From Pirellulaceae bacterium (GTDB taxonomy: Bacteria > Planctomycetota > Planctomycetia > Pirellulales > Pirellulaceae): a DNA stretch of 49,495 nt. Every line of letters starts with the position of its first letter. Positions within the stretch are counted from its first letter, which is position 1. Under the pieces are notes generated by a model. That model was not told where the DNA came from and searched no databases. It saw only the letters and a program-made list of their open reading frames with translations. Position numbers and translations under genes: made by a program. Below are positions 25,104 to 33,226 of this stretch, in pieces. The stretch is from NCBI GenBank assembly GCA_023382975.1, contig JAHDXO010000070.1, forward strand, positions 1 to 49,495, in the 5' to 3' direction.

Positions 25104-26741
25104 TTAGGGGGAAGCATCCGGCATCCGCAGGTCGGCTGGCCGCCCCAGAGACTCGAGCTCGGCCGACCAGTTGCGAACGATCTCCGCGCGGCGGAGGCTG
25201 GCTTTGGGCGTCAACTCGCCGTGCTCCATCGACAAGGGGCGCGGCAGGACGGCGAAGTGGCGGATCTGTTCGTGAGGGCTCAGCCCCGCCAGGCAGACAT
25301 CGATCCGCTGGCGGAGTTCCTCAGCGGGGCGAGGATCGTCGGCCGCGCCAAGGGGCTGCGGGACGATCAAGGCGATCGGGAAGCCTCGCGCATCGCCGGT
25401 TACGAACGCTTGTTCAATCCGCGGATCCTGGACAAGCAGCATTTCCAGCCGGCTCGGCTGGAACTTGTGGCCCGTGGCAGTCACGATCATTTCTTTCTTA
25501 CGGCCGCGAATCTGCAGCAGACCCTGCTCGTCCCAGGCTCCCAGGTCGCCGGTATGCAGCCACCCATCCCGAATCGTCTCGGCCGTGGCCTTCTCGTCTT
25601 GCCAATACCCCTGCATCACATGGGAGCCTCGCGTCAGGATCTCGCCGTCGTCGGTCAGTCGGACCTCGACGCCGGCCGGCGGTCGTCCGACCGCGCCCCA
25701 GCGGACGGCATTCGGCGCGGAAACGCTGACGACCGGCGAGGCTTCGGTCAGTCCGTAACCGGGGAACAGGGGCACTCCGCATTGCCAAAAGAAATCGAAG
25801 GTGGATTGCCGCACGGCAGCACCGCCGCACTGGCACGAGCGGATGCGTCCACCAAGCAACTCGCGCAACTTGTCGGCGGCCGATTTGTCCCCGCCCGCCA
25901 ACTCGCAAAGCTTGTCGTAGAAATAGGGAACGGCGTTGATCCAGGAGGGTCGAACCTGTTGGCAATCGTCCAGCACGGACTCGCGGCTCTCGGCCAGCGC
26001 CAACCGGTTGCCGCAAGCGATCCAGATGTACAGGTCGCACGTGCGGGCGAAGATGTGACTGAGCGGCAGGAAGGCGAGTTTCAGATCGTCCGCCTGCTCG
26101 CCCGTCGCCGGCCAGGTCGCCGCGGCGTTGGTGGCCAAGTTCCGCTGAGTCAGCATGACGCCCTTGGGACCGCCGCTGGTGCCCGAGGTGTAAAGGATCG
26201 TCGCCAGCGTGTCGGACGACACCAATGCTTGCGCTCGGTCGTTCAAATCAGCCTCGTCGCGCGGTTCGAGCTGTGGCGGCACGAACGAAGCCAGGCGCCG
26301 CACGGGATGATCGACGAGCGACCCATGGCAGTCGTCGAAGGTCAAGCAGGCGAGTGCGCGCGGCAGTTGGCCCTCGATACTCCGCAGCTTCTCCAACGCT
26401 CCGCGGCCGGAGATCAGCACGCGGGTGGTGCCACTGTGTTGGATCTGCAGCGACGCTTGACCGGCGGGCAGATTGGCGTGAAACGGAACATGGACGGCGG
26501 CCAGCCACTGCAAAGCCAAGTCGCACGTGATCCATTCGAGCCGGTTTTCGGACCACTGGGCCACTCGGTCGCCTGGCGCGACGCCCCAGTCCCTCAGGGC
26601 GACCGCGGTGCGCAGCACCATGCTGTGGAAATCGTGCCAAGTCCACCAACGAAATCCGCCCGCCGCTTTCGTACACAGCGCGGGCCGTTCGGGCGTGCGG
26701 GCGGCACGGTCCTTCAACCAACCGATGATCGTTTGTTCCAT
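25104..26741 (-). CDS. AMP-forming acyl-CoA synthetase (long-chain fatty acid-CoA ligase-like)
   Basis: A 545-residue ANL-superfamily enzyme from ATG 26741 (GGAAGG upstream). The P-loop-like motif A3, ILYTSGTSGGPKGVML, is at 182-197. A5 is FPGYGLTEASP, A7 is WLHTGDLG, and A8 is GRKKEMIVTATGHKFQPSRLE. The C-terminal region carries the acyl-activation lysine segment MEHGELTPKASLRR, as in FadD15/long-chain ligases. It activates a carboxylic acid as acyl-AMP and then acyl-CoA in the cytoplasm. It is somewhat shorter than typical FadD15 (about 600 residues). Chain-length preference cannot be read. It is divergent from glgC and appears unlinked to it functionally. Confidence 0.93.
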   Translation of the reverse strand: MEQTIIGWLKDRAARTPERPALCTKAAGGFRWWTWHDFHSMVLRTAVALRDWGVAPGDRVAQWSENRLEWITCDLALQWLAAVHVPFHANLPAGQASLQIQHSGTTRVLISGRGALEKLRSIEGQLPRALACLTFDDCHGSLVDHPVRRLASFVPPQLEPRDEADLNDRAQALVSSDTLATILYTSGTSGGPKGVMLTQRNLATNAAATWPATGEQADDLKLAFLPLSHIFARTCDLYIWIACGNRLALAESRESVLDDCQQVRPSWINAVPYFYDKLCELAGGDKSAADKLRELLGGRIRSCQCGGAAVRQSTFDFFWQCGVPLFPGYGLTEASPVVSVSAPNAVRWGAVGRPPAGVEVRLTDDGEILTRGSHVMQGYWQDEKATAETIRDGWLHTGDLGAWDEQGLLQIRGRKKEMIVTATGHKFQPSRLEMLLVQDPRIEQAFVTGDARGFPIALIVPQPLGAADDPRPAEELRQRIDVCLAGLSPHEQIRHFAVLPRPLSMEHGELTPKASLRRAEIVRNWSAELESLGRPADLRMPDASP

Positions 26742-26917
26742 CTTTCCTTCCGCTTGTTTGCCGCTGGCTTGTCCCCAGGAAACGTCGCCAAGATACTCGA
26801 ATCGTCGGTCGGCTGGGTAGGGCGGGATCCTGGCATCCCCCTCGCGAACGGGCTGCGGACGTGGTATCCTGAGCCCAGGTGCAGGCGTGACAATCGCACA
26901 GGATAAGGAGACCGAAG

Positions 26918-28216
26918 ATGCGCGACGTGATTTCCCTGGTGTTGGGTGGTGGCCGCGGGACAAGATTGTACCCGCTCACGAAATACCGTTCGAAGCCGGC
27001 GGTACCGCTGGCGGGCAAGTACCGGCTGATCGATATTCCGCTGTCGAATTGCTTGAACAGCGGCTTAAACCGGATCTACGTGCTGACGCAGTTCCTGTCG
27101 GTCAGTCTGCACCGCCACATCCGGCAGACGTACCGGTTCGATCAATTTTCCGGTGGTTTCGTCGAATTGCTGGCCGCCCAGCAGACGATGGATACCGGCA
27201 CCGATTGGTATCAAGGAACGGCGGACGCGGTTCGCAAGAATCTGCGTTATTTGCAACAACCGGGCATCCGGTACGTGTTGATCCTGTCGGGCGACCAACT
27301 GTATCGCATGGACTACCGGAAGATCGTGGAGTCGCACGAGCGGGCCGGGGCGGATGTGAGCATCGCCACGCTGCCTGTCTCTCGGTCGTCGGCCAGCGGG
27401 CTGGGAATCATGCGAGCCGATTCCTCGGGGCGGGTGATCGGCTTTGTCGAAAAGCCCAAGACGGATGCCGAATTGGAAACGGTGGCATTGGAACCGCAGT
27501 GGCTGGAACAACAAGGAATCGAGAGCCGCGGACGCGACTGCCTGGCGAACATGGGAATCTATCTGTTCAACCGCGATCTCCTGGTGGACATCCTGAAGCA
27601 GACCGACTCGGAAGATTTCGGTCGGCAGGTCTTCCCTCGCTCGATTGAGCAGCACAAGGTGCAGATCCATCTGTTCGATGACTACTGGGAAGATATCGGA
27701 ACGATCAAAGCGTTTTACGACGCCAATCTAGGCATCCTCGACGAGAAGCCGTCGTTCGAACTCGCGATGCAGAATGCGCCGATCTACTCGCGGCCCCGTT
27801 ATCTACCGCCCACGCGTTGCGAAGGCGGGACGATTCGCCGAAGTCTGATCGCCGACGGCTGCACGATTGGCAAGGGTTGCGTCATCGAGAACAGCATCAT
27901 CGGTTTGCGCTGCATCATCGGCTCGAACGTCACAATTCGCAATTCGATCCTGATGGGAGCCGATTACTTCGAGGGCGATTTCGAGTTGTCGATCGACCAG
28001 CAGAATGGTCTTCCACCCGTGGGCATCGGCGACGATTCGCACATCGAGGGCGCGATCATCGACAAGAACTGCCACATCGGACGGAACGTGCGGATCGTCA
28101 ACGAAGCCAACGTGGTGGATAGCGAAGGGGATGACGACGTCTGCATGATTCGCGACGGCATCCCGATCCTTACCAAGGACGGCGTATTGGCCGACGACTG
28201 GCGATTGGGCGGCTGA
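26918..28216 (+). CDS. glgC: Glucose-1-phosphate adenylyltransferase
   Basis: A 432-residue protein of normal GlgC length, with AAGGAG upstream of the ATG. The nucleotidyltransferase signature GGGRGTRLYPLTKYRSKPAVP is at the N-terminus, followed by YRLIDIPLSNCLNSG, the WYQGTADAV substrate segment, GDQLYRMDY and FVEKPK. A C-terminal left-handed beta-helix follows (IADGCTIGKGCVIENSIIGLRCIIG) with the VDSEGDDDVCMIRDGI ending typical of plant/cyanobacterial-type GlgC. It makes ADP-glucose from glucose 1-phosphate and ATP, the committed step of glycogen synthesis. It is similar in length and motifs to the plant small subunit. No other glg genes lie nearby. Confidence 0.97.
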   Translation: MRDVISLVLGGGRGTRLYPLTKYRSKPAVPLAGKYRLIDIPLSNCLNSGLNRIYVLTQFLSVSLHRHIRQTYRFDQFSGGFVELLAAQQTMDTGTDWYQGTADAVRKNLRYLQQPGIRYVLILSGDQLYRMDYRKIVESHERAGADVSIATLPVSRSSASGLGIMRADSSGRVIGFVEKPKTDAELETVALEPQWLEQQGIESRGRDCLANMGIYLFNRDLLVDILKQTDSEDFGRQVFPRSIEQHKVQIHLFDDYWEDIGTIKAFYDANLGILDEKPSFELAMQNAPIYSRPRYLPPTRCEGGTIRRSLIADGCTIGKGCVIENSIIGLRCIIGSNVTIRNSILMGADYFEGDFELSIDQQNGLPPVGIGDDSHIEGAIIDKNCHIGRNVRIVNEANVVDSEGDDDVCMIRDGIPILTKDGVLADDWRLGG

Positions 28217-28244
28217 TCTCAGCCGCGGCCCCGTTGGCATTCTC

Positions 28245-28283
28245 GCTTCAGCGTGTCAGCCTCCAGCCGCAGCACGCTGAAGC
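28245..28283. terminator. 11-bp inverted repeat between convergent genes
   Basis: GCTTCAGCGTG (28245-28255) pairs perfectly with CACGCTGAAGC (28273-28283), with a 17-base loop. It follows the glgC stop and faces the end of the small membrane protein gene, so it could stop transcripts from both sides. There is no T-tract. Confidence 0.5.
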
Positions 28284-28324
28284 CCGCACACTCCGACGGG
28301 CAACGGATTCGTCGCGCAAGAGCG

Positions 28325-28558
28325 TCACGCAGTAAAACGTTTGGGCAGCGTGATCGTGTACAGAATGATCACGGCACCGGACGCCAGGAAGGTCCAAGGC
28401 ATCCATTCGCGCGTCTTGACCTGACTCATGCTGCTGGTGGTTGACATTGCGGCCGGGACCACACCGGTGTTGGCAATAACGGCTTCGTCGATCACCAGGC
28501 ACTCCAAACCCAGAATGCCAACGGTGATCCCGATTGCCAAAAAGACCGAACGCCACAT
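28325..28558 (-). CDS. Small two-helix membrane protein
   Basis: A 77-residue protein starting MWRSVFLAIG, preceded by a strong GGGAGG eight bases upstream. It has two hydrophobic stretches: residues about 4-22 (SVFLAIGITVGILGLECLVI) and about 53-70 (WMPWTFLASGAVIILYTITL), joined by a Ser/Thr-rich loop (MSTTSSMSQVKTREW). A hairpin topology with both ends in the cytoplasm is likely. The C-terminus is basic (PKRF). I recognise no family, though small two-helix proteins of this kind are common in planctomycetes. It sits alone between convergent glgC and the divergent retropepsin-like gene. The coding call rests on the ribosome binding site and the clean membrane-protein composition. Confidence 0.75.
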   Translation of the reverse strand: MWRSVFLAIGITVGILGLECLVIDEAVIANTGVVPAAMSTTSSMSQVKTREWMPWTFLASGAVIILYTITLPKRFTA

Positions 28559-28764
28559 TTCCCGTCCCTCCCTTCGCATCGCCGATGGTTGCGAGTGTCC
28601 TCGGATTCCTATCGGCACCGCGAGTTGTGGCCCTGAGTCCGCCCAACGCGAAATGTGCTTTGCACCGTGGCAGGCGAACGGATCGTGCCGCTTTTTCCGT
28701 CCGGCCCCCATCTTCCATCTCTGCGGCCTCAACCCCCGCCGCTCGGTCAAACGACAACGAATCG

Positions 28765-29808
28765 ATGAAAACGGAATACTCAGCACGCACACGGCTCTTC
28801 CGCTTCCTCGCATCCGCGGTGCTCATCGCCGGGATCGCCGCGAGCCAACCGTCGCGCGGTCAGGACGATCCGGCCGAGTTCCTGCGGCGCGAACGAGATT
28901 TGCGGAAGATCTCGGCAGGCAATGTGTGGCTGGTACCGGCCGAGGTGCGGCTGCAGAGTCTGCTAGGGGATCTCGATCGGTTGCAGCGGGACTTGCTGGG
29001 GCTGCAAAGAGGATTGGAGGAGTCGGCAAGTCTGAACCGCTCTGTTTGGGAAACCAATCGGCAGTTGATCGACGCATTGCGGCGCGTGTTGTCGGACTCC
29101 GAGACGGACGATCCGAAGAAGCGGAAGATTGAGCAACAGATCCGCGAACTGGAGAAGCAGGCGGTGGAGCCGCGAGAGTTGTTTGCGGTCCCCGACGTCC
29201 AGCGCCGACTGATCGAACTGACCAACCTCCGCTTGCGGCTGATGCTGTCGGTCATTCAGATCCGCCAACTGCACCGCGAACTGACCGAGGACTACGCTCG
29301 GTTGGCCGACGACCGGGCGGTGATCGACGCCCTGCGCCGCTTGGGCGACGACCATCGGACCGGGCCTCTCCAGCAAGGCTACCGCACTGCCTTGAATCGC
29401 CTGGAGCAGTTCGAACGGTTGGCCGCTACCGACTGGTTGCCCGTCTACCGCCAGAGCCAACGCGTCCGTTTCGGCGGATTGCTTGCCGACCAGGTGCCCG
29501 TCACATTCAGTTGGCAGGACAGTTCCGAGCCGACGCTGTTGGCGGCCAGCATGGTCGAAGCGGCAGGTCTGACGATTGCGGACGATGCTCAGACCGTGTC
29601 CGTCACCGTCGCAGGGCGTCGTCGGACAGCCCGCCGCATCCTGGTGCCCTCGATGCGTTTCGGAGCGATTCTGCTGACGGATGTCCCCGCCTTGGTGCTG
29701 TCGCCCGCCGACGAAGATCTCGGCGCCTCGATCGGCCCCGAAGCATTTGCCGGCTATCAGGTCGAGGTGGAACCCGAACGGCTGCGGCTGGTCATCCGAC
29801 CGCTCTGA
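28765..29808 (+). CDS. Secreted coiled-coil protein with degenerate retropepsin-like domain
   Basis: A 347-residue protein from ATG 28765 with a signal peptide (RLFRFLASAVLIAGIAASQPSRG). Residues about 38-180 are helical and rich in Leu/Arg/Glu heptads (LLGDLDRLQRDLLGLQRGLEE, KRKIEQQIRELEKQ), probably a coiled coil. Residues about 238-347 resemble the beta-rich retropepsin/clan AA fold: VTFSWQDSSEPTLLAASMVEAAGL in the place of the D-T/S-G flap strand, then VAGRRRTARRILVPSM, LGASIGPEAF and a closing LRLVIRPL strand. The triad reads D252-S-S instead of D-T/S-G, so proteolytic activity is doubtful. The fold call is a pattern judgement only. It could be an inactive binding domain. Confidence 0.7.
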   Translation: MKTEYSARTRLFRFLASAVLIAGIAASQPSRGQDDPAEFLRRERDLRKISAGNVWLVPAEVRLQSLLGDLDRLQRDLLGLQRGLEESASLNRSVWETNRQLIDALRRVLSDSETDDPKKRKIEQQIRELEKQAVEPRELFAVPDVQRRLIELTNLRLRLMLSVIQIRQLHRELTEDYARLADDRAVIDALRRLGDDHRTGPLQQGYRTALNRLEQFERLAATDWLPVYRQSQRVRFGGLLADQVPVTFSWQDSSEPTLLAASMVEAAGLTIADDAQTVSVTVAGRRRTARRILVPSMRFGAILLTDVPALVLSPADEDLGASIGPEAFAGYQVEVEPERLRLVIRPL

Positions 29809-29820
29809 AACACCGGAACG

Positions 29821-29848
29821 GTCAGTTGTCAGTTGTCAGTTGTCAGTG
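29821..29848. repeat. Heptamer tandem repeat (GTCAGTT)
   Basis: Three exact copies of GTCAGTT are followed by a fourth reading GTCAGTG, between two convergent genes (stops at 29808 and 29882). Short heptamer arrays like this occur in planctomycete and cyanobacterial intergenic DNA; copy number may vary between strains. Confidence 0.85.
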
Positions 29849-29881
29849 GGCCGGCGTCGGGCATTCGTGCCACACGGGGTG

Positions 29882-31819
29882 TCAGCGGACGATGGCCCTG
29901 GCGGACAGCAACGTCATGATCTGGTCCACGCAGTCGTCCACGGACATTTCGTGCGTGGGCAAGGTCAAGTCGGGCGACGCGGGGGTGTCGTAGGGGAACG
30001 AGACGCCGGGAAAGTTGGCGATTTCGCCAGCTTCGGCTTGGGCATAGGGGTTGCCCTCGGCGCGCTGTCGGCACACTTCGATCGGTGCGGCGAGATGCAC
30101 AACCAGGAAACGGTCCCGTCCAATCACTTCGGCCGCGCGCTGCCGCACTTCCTCGCTGGGCGCCACGAACGCCGCCAGACAGATCAATCCGGCGTCGTTG
30201 ATCAACTTGGCGAACTCCGCGCCGCGACGCATGTTCTCGGAACGGTCCTCCGAACTGAACCCCAAGTCCCTGCTGATCCCCAGCCGCAGATTCTGACCGT
30301 CCAGCACCGTGCTCACCCGGCCCATGTCGAACAGCCGACGTTCCACGGCGTAAGCCAAGGTGGTTTTGCCGGAACCGGTCAGGCCCGTCAGCAGAATCGT
30401 GGCGGGCCGCTGACCGAATCGAGCCTGCCGCTCGTCCGGTTTGACTTGACTCGTCTCGCTGTGCAGTCGGACACTCGCCGGCTCGTCGTCCCAGTGATCG
30501 TGCCTTCGGTCAGCCGTTACGCGGGCCATAATCATCCCGGCCCCGACCGTGACGTTGGTCAAGCGGTCGATCACGATCAGACTGCCGGTGCCGCGGTTGC
30601 GGCGGTAGTCGTCGAACGCGATCGGCTCGGCGAGCGTGATCGCACATCGCCCGATCTCGTTCAGTCCCAACGTCGGCGCGTCGCGCCGGTGCAGCGTGTT
30701 CACATCCACCTGGTAGCGCATCGTGTCGATCGTCCCGCTGACCTGCTTGGTGGTTTGCTTGAACAGGTATTGCTTGCCGGGCACCATCGGCTGCTCCGAC
30801 ATCCACACGACCATCGCGTCGAACCGCTGTTCCAGCTTCGGCATGTTGCCGGGACGGACGATCATGTCGCCGCGGCTGATGTCGATCTCGTCGGTCAGCG
30901 TCAACGTCACGGCTTGCGGAGCGAACGCTTCGTCCTGGTCGCCGTCGAACGTGACGATCGACTTGACGCGGCTTGTCTTCCGCGACGGCAGCACCATGAT
31001 TTCGTCGCCGCGGCGGATGATCCCCGAGGCGATCGTGCCGCAGAAACCGCGGAAATCCAGATGCGGACGGTTGACCAACTGAACCGGAAAACGGAAGTCT
31101 TCCAGGTTGCGGTCCGAGCCGATGTAGACGTTGTCCAGGAAATGCATCAGGGTGCTGCCCTGATACCAGGGCATGTTCGGGCTGGGATCGACGACGTTGT
31201 CACCTTTCAACGCGGAGATCGGCAGGAAATGCAGATCCGGGATGTCCAAGCGGGCGGCAAAGTCGATGTAGTCGGCGCGGATCTGGTCGAACACCTCGCG
31301 GCGGAAACCGACCAGGTCCATCTTGTTCACCGCTACCAGAACGTGTTTGATCCCCAGCAGCGACACGATGAAACTGTGACGCTTCGTCTGGGTCACCACG
31401 CCGTTGCGGGCGTCGACCAAGATCACGGCCAAGTCGCACGTCGAGGCGCCCGTCGCCATGTTCCGCGTGTACTGCTCGTGGCCGGGCGTATCGGCGATGA
31501 TGAACTTGCGGTTGGCCGTCGAGAAGTATCGGTATGCCACGTCGATCGTGATCCCTTGCTCGCGTTCGGCCCGCAATCCGTCCGTAAACAGCGCAGGATC
31601 GAATCCGCCTCCCGTGGTGCCGTGAATCGCCGAGTCGCGTTCCAGCGCCCGCAGCGTGTCTTCGTAGATCAACTTGGCGTCGTAGAACAGACGACCGATC
31701 ATCGTGCTCTTGCCGTCGTCGACGCTGCCGCAGGTCAGGAAACGCAGCAACTGCTTGCGTTCGTGCTGGGCCAGATAGGCGTTGATGTCGGTAGCGATCA
31801 GTTCGGAGCGATGTGACAT
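29882..31819 (-). CDS. cysNC: Sulfate adenylyltransferase large subunit fused to adenylylsulfate kinase
   Basis: A 645-residue fusion. Residues about 25-440 are a CysN GTPase: G1 GSVDDGKST at 31-39, G3 DTPGHEQY and G4 NKMD, followed by EF-Tu-like beta domains. Residues about 475-645 are CysC with P-loop GLTGSGKTT at 479-487, DGQNLR and FVAPSEEVRQ. CysN with CysD makes APS from sulfate and ATP, driven by GTP hydrolysis; CysC then phosphorylates it to PAPS. The same NodQ-like layout is found in rhizobia. It follows cysD by 83 bp on the same strand. The product PAPS can feed sulfate assimilation or sulfation. No cysH, cysI or sulfotransferase is in view. Confidence 0.97.
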   Translation of the reverse strand: MSHRSELIATDINAYLAQHERKQLLRFLTCGSVDDGKSTMIGRLFYDAKLIYEDTLRALERDSAIHGTTGGGFDPALFTDGLRAEREQGITIDVAYRYFSTANRKFIIADTPGHEQYTRNMATGASTCDLAVILVDARNGVVTQTKRHSFIVSLLGIKHVLVAVNKMDLVGFRREVFDQIRADYIDFAARLDIPDLHFLPISALKGDNVVDPSPNMPWYQGSTLMHFLDNVYIGSDRNLEDFRFPVQLVNRPHLDFRGFCGTIASGIIRRGDEIMVLPSRKTSRVKSIVTFDGDQDEAFAPQAVTLTLTDEIDISRGDMIVRPGNMPKLEQRFDAMVVWMSEQPMVPGKQYLFKQTTKQVSGTIDTMRYQVDVNTLHRRDAPTLGLNEIGRCAITLAEPIAFDDYRRNRGTGSLIVIDRLTNVTVGAGMIMARVTADRRHDHWDDEPASVRLHSETSQVKPDERQARFGQRPATILLTGLTGSGKTTLAYAVERRLFDMGRVSTVLDGQNLRLGISRDLGFSSEDRSENMRRGAEFAKLINDAGLICLAAFVAPSEEVRQRAAEVIGRDRFLVVHLAAPIEVCRQRAEGNPYAQAEAGEIANFPGVSFPYDTPASPDLTLPTHEMSVDDCVDQIMTLLSARAIVR

Positions 31820-31902
31820 GGCAAAAACCGGAAAGAAAAAGGATACAGTTCAGTCCACGATCGAAGGCAGCAACCCGGCGAGGCAACCCGGATATCCGCG
31901 GG

Positions 31903-32811
31903 CTAGAAGTAACCCTCGCGTTTCTTGTCTTCCATGCTGCCTTCGTCGTCGTTGTCGATCACCCGGCCTTGCCGTTCGGAGGTTGTACACAACAACATCT
32001 CCTGGATGATCTCCGGCAAGGTGGTCGCGGTGGATTCCACCGCCCCGGTCAGTGGATAACAGCCCAGGGTGCGGAACCGGACCATTTTCATCACGGGCTC
32101 TTCGCCCGGCAGCAGGTTCAACCGGTCGTCGTCGACCAGGATCCAATTCGAGTCCCGCTTGACCACCGGGCGCTTGGCCGCGAAGTACAACGGGACGATG
32201 GGGATGTTCTCCAGATGGATGTACTGCCAGACATCCAATTCCGTCCAATTCGAGAGCGGGAAGACTCGGATACTCTCACCCTTGTTCACCCGCGTGTTGT
32301 ACAGTTGCCACAGTTCCGGTCGCTGGTTCTTGGGATCCCAGCGGTGAAACCGGTCGCGGAAGGAGAACACCCGCTCTTTGGCTCGCGATTTCTCCTCGTC
32401 GCGTCGAGCCCCGCCGAACGCGGCGTCGAATCCGTAGTGATCCAATGCCTTCTTCAACGCTTCGGTCTTCATCACCGTGGTGTGCTTGCCGCTGTGCTCG
32501 AAAGGATCGATTCCCAACTGCCGCCCTTCCTCGTTGATGTACGACAGCACTTTCAGACCCAACTGAGTCCGGGCGTAGTTCTCGCGAAAGGCATACATCT
32601 CCTGGAACTTCCAGGTCGTATCGACGTGTAGCAATGGGAACGGCGGTTTGCCGGGATAGAAAGCTTTCATGGCCAATTGAACCATCACCGACGAATCCTT
32701 GCCGATCGAGTAGAGCATGACGGGATTCTCGAACTCGGCTGCGACTTCGCGGATGATGTGAATGCTCTCGGCTTCCAGCTCTTTTAGATGAGTCAGGTTG
32801 TATCCGCTCAT
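31903..32811 (-). CDS. cysD: Sulfate adenylyltransferase small subunit
   Basis: A 302-residue protein of normal CysD length with GAGGAATT before the ATG. It has the PP-loop ATP-pyrophosphatase signature YSIGKDSSVMVQLA and, further on, FPLLHVDTTWKFQEMY, GGARRDEEKSRAKERVFSFR, RVFPLSNWTELDVWQYI and LGCYPLTGAVES. The ending RVIDNDDEGSMEDKKREGYF is almost invariant in the family. It binds CysN and adenylates sulfate to APS. It is first in a two-gene operon with cysNC. The 415-bp upstream region shows no recognisable SAM or other riboswitch. Confidence 0.98.
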   Translation of the reverse strand: MSGYNLTHLKELEAESIHIIREVAAEFENPVMLYSIGKDSSVMVQLAMKAFYPGKPPFPLLHVDTTWKFQEMYAFRENYARTQLGLKVLSYINEEGRQLGIDPFEHSGKHTTVMKTEALKKALDHYGFDAAFGGARRDEEKSRAKERVFSFRDRFHRWDPKNQRPELWQLYNTRVNKGESIRVFPLSNWTELDVWQYIHLENIPIVPLYFAAKRPVVKRDSNWILVDDDRLNLLPGEEPVMKMVRFRTLGCYPLTGAVESTATTLPEIIQEMLLCTTSERQGRVIDNDDEGSMEDKKREGYF

Positions 32812-33226
32812 AATTCCTCAATTAGGTCTACTAGTCCATCCAAACAATAGCGATCGGTTCGGTGATCCGGCTGGCATCGATCGTTGATCAACACGCCGAA
32901 ACGAGAACGTCCACGAAGAAGACCGCTGCCCAACCCGCTTTGGTTCGTCGACACTCCGGAGGACGTAATGCCGAGCCAGCTTCTTGGCCAGCATTAGACC
33001 GACTTGGCGCTCGCTTCGGAAGGCCCGTCGGCCGGTACGGTCAGGATAAACGATATAGTCGGCGGTGTCAGGGCGGAAATTTTGCCTGGATTGTCCAGAC
33101 GGAACCCGCACTTTGTTTCTCGCTGGGAAATCTGGTCTATTCCGGCGCGCCAGCTTACCGATCTTAGCAAACAAGCTACCGTTCTGCACGGCATTGTGTT
33201 CGTCAGTCTTTCGGGGGTCCAAGTTA
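32812..33226. other. 415-bp divergent intergenic region
   Basis: It lies between the start of cysD and the start of the 906-residue gene. Several open frames cross it, but none has a ribosome binding site or a protein-like sequence. I see no riboswitch, RNA gene or clear promoter box. Confidence 0.5.
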
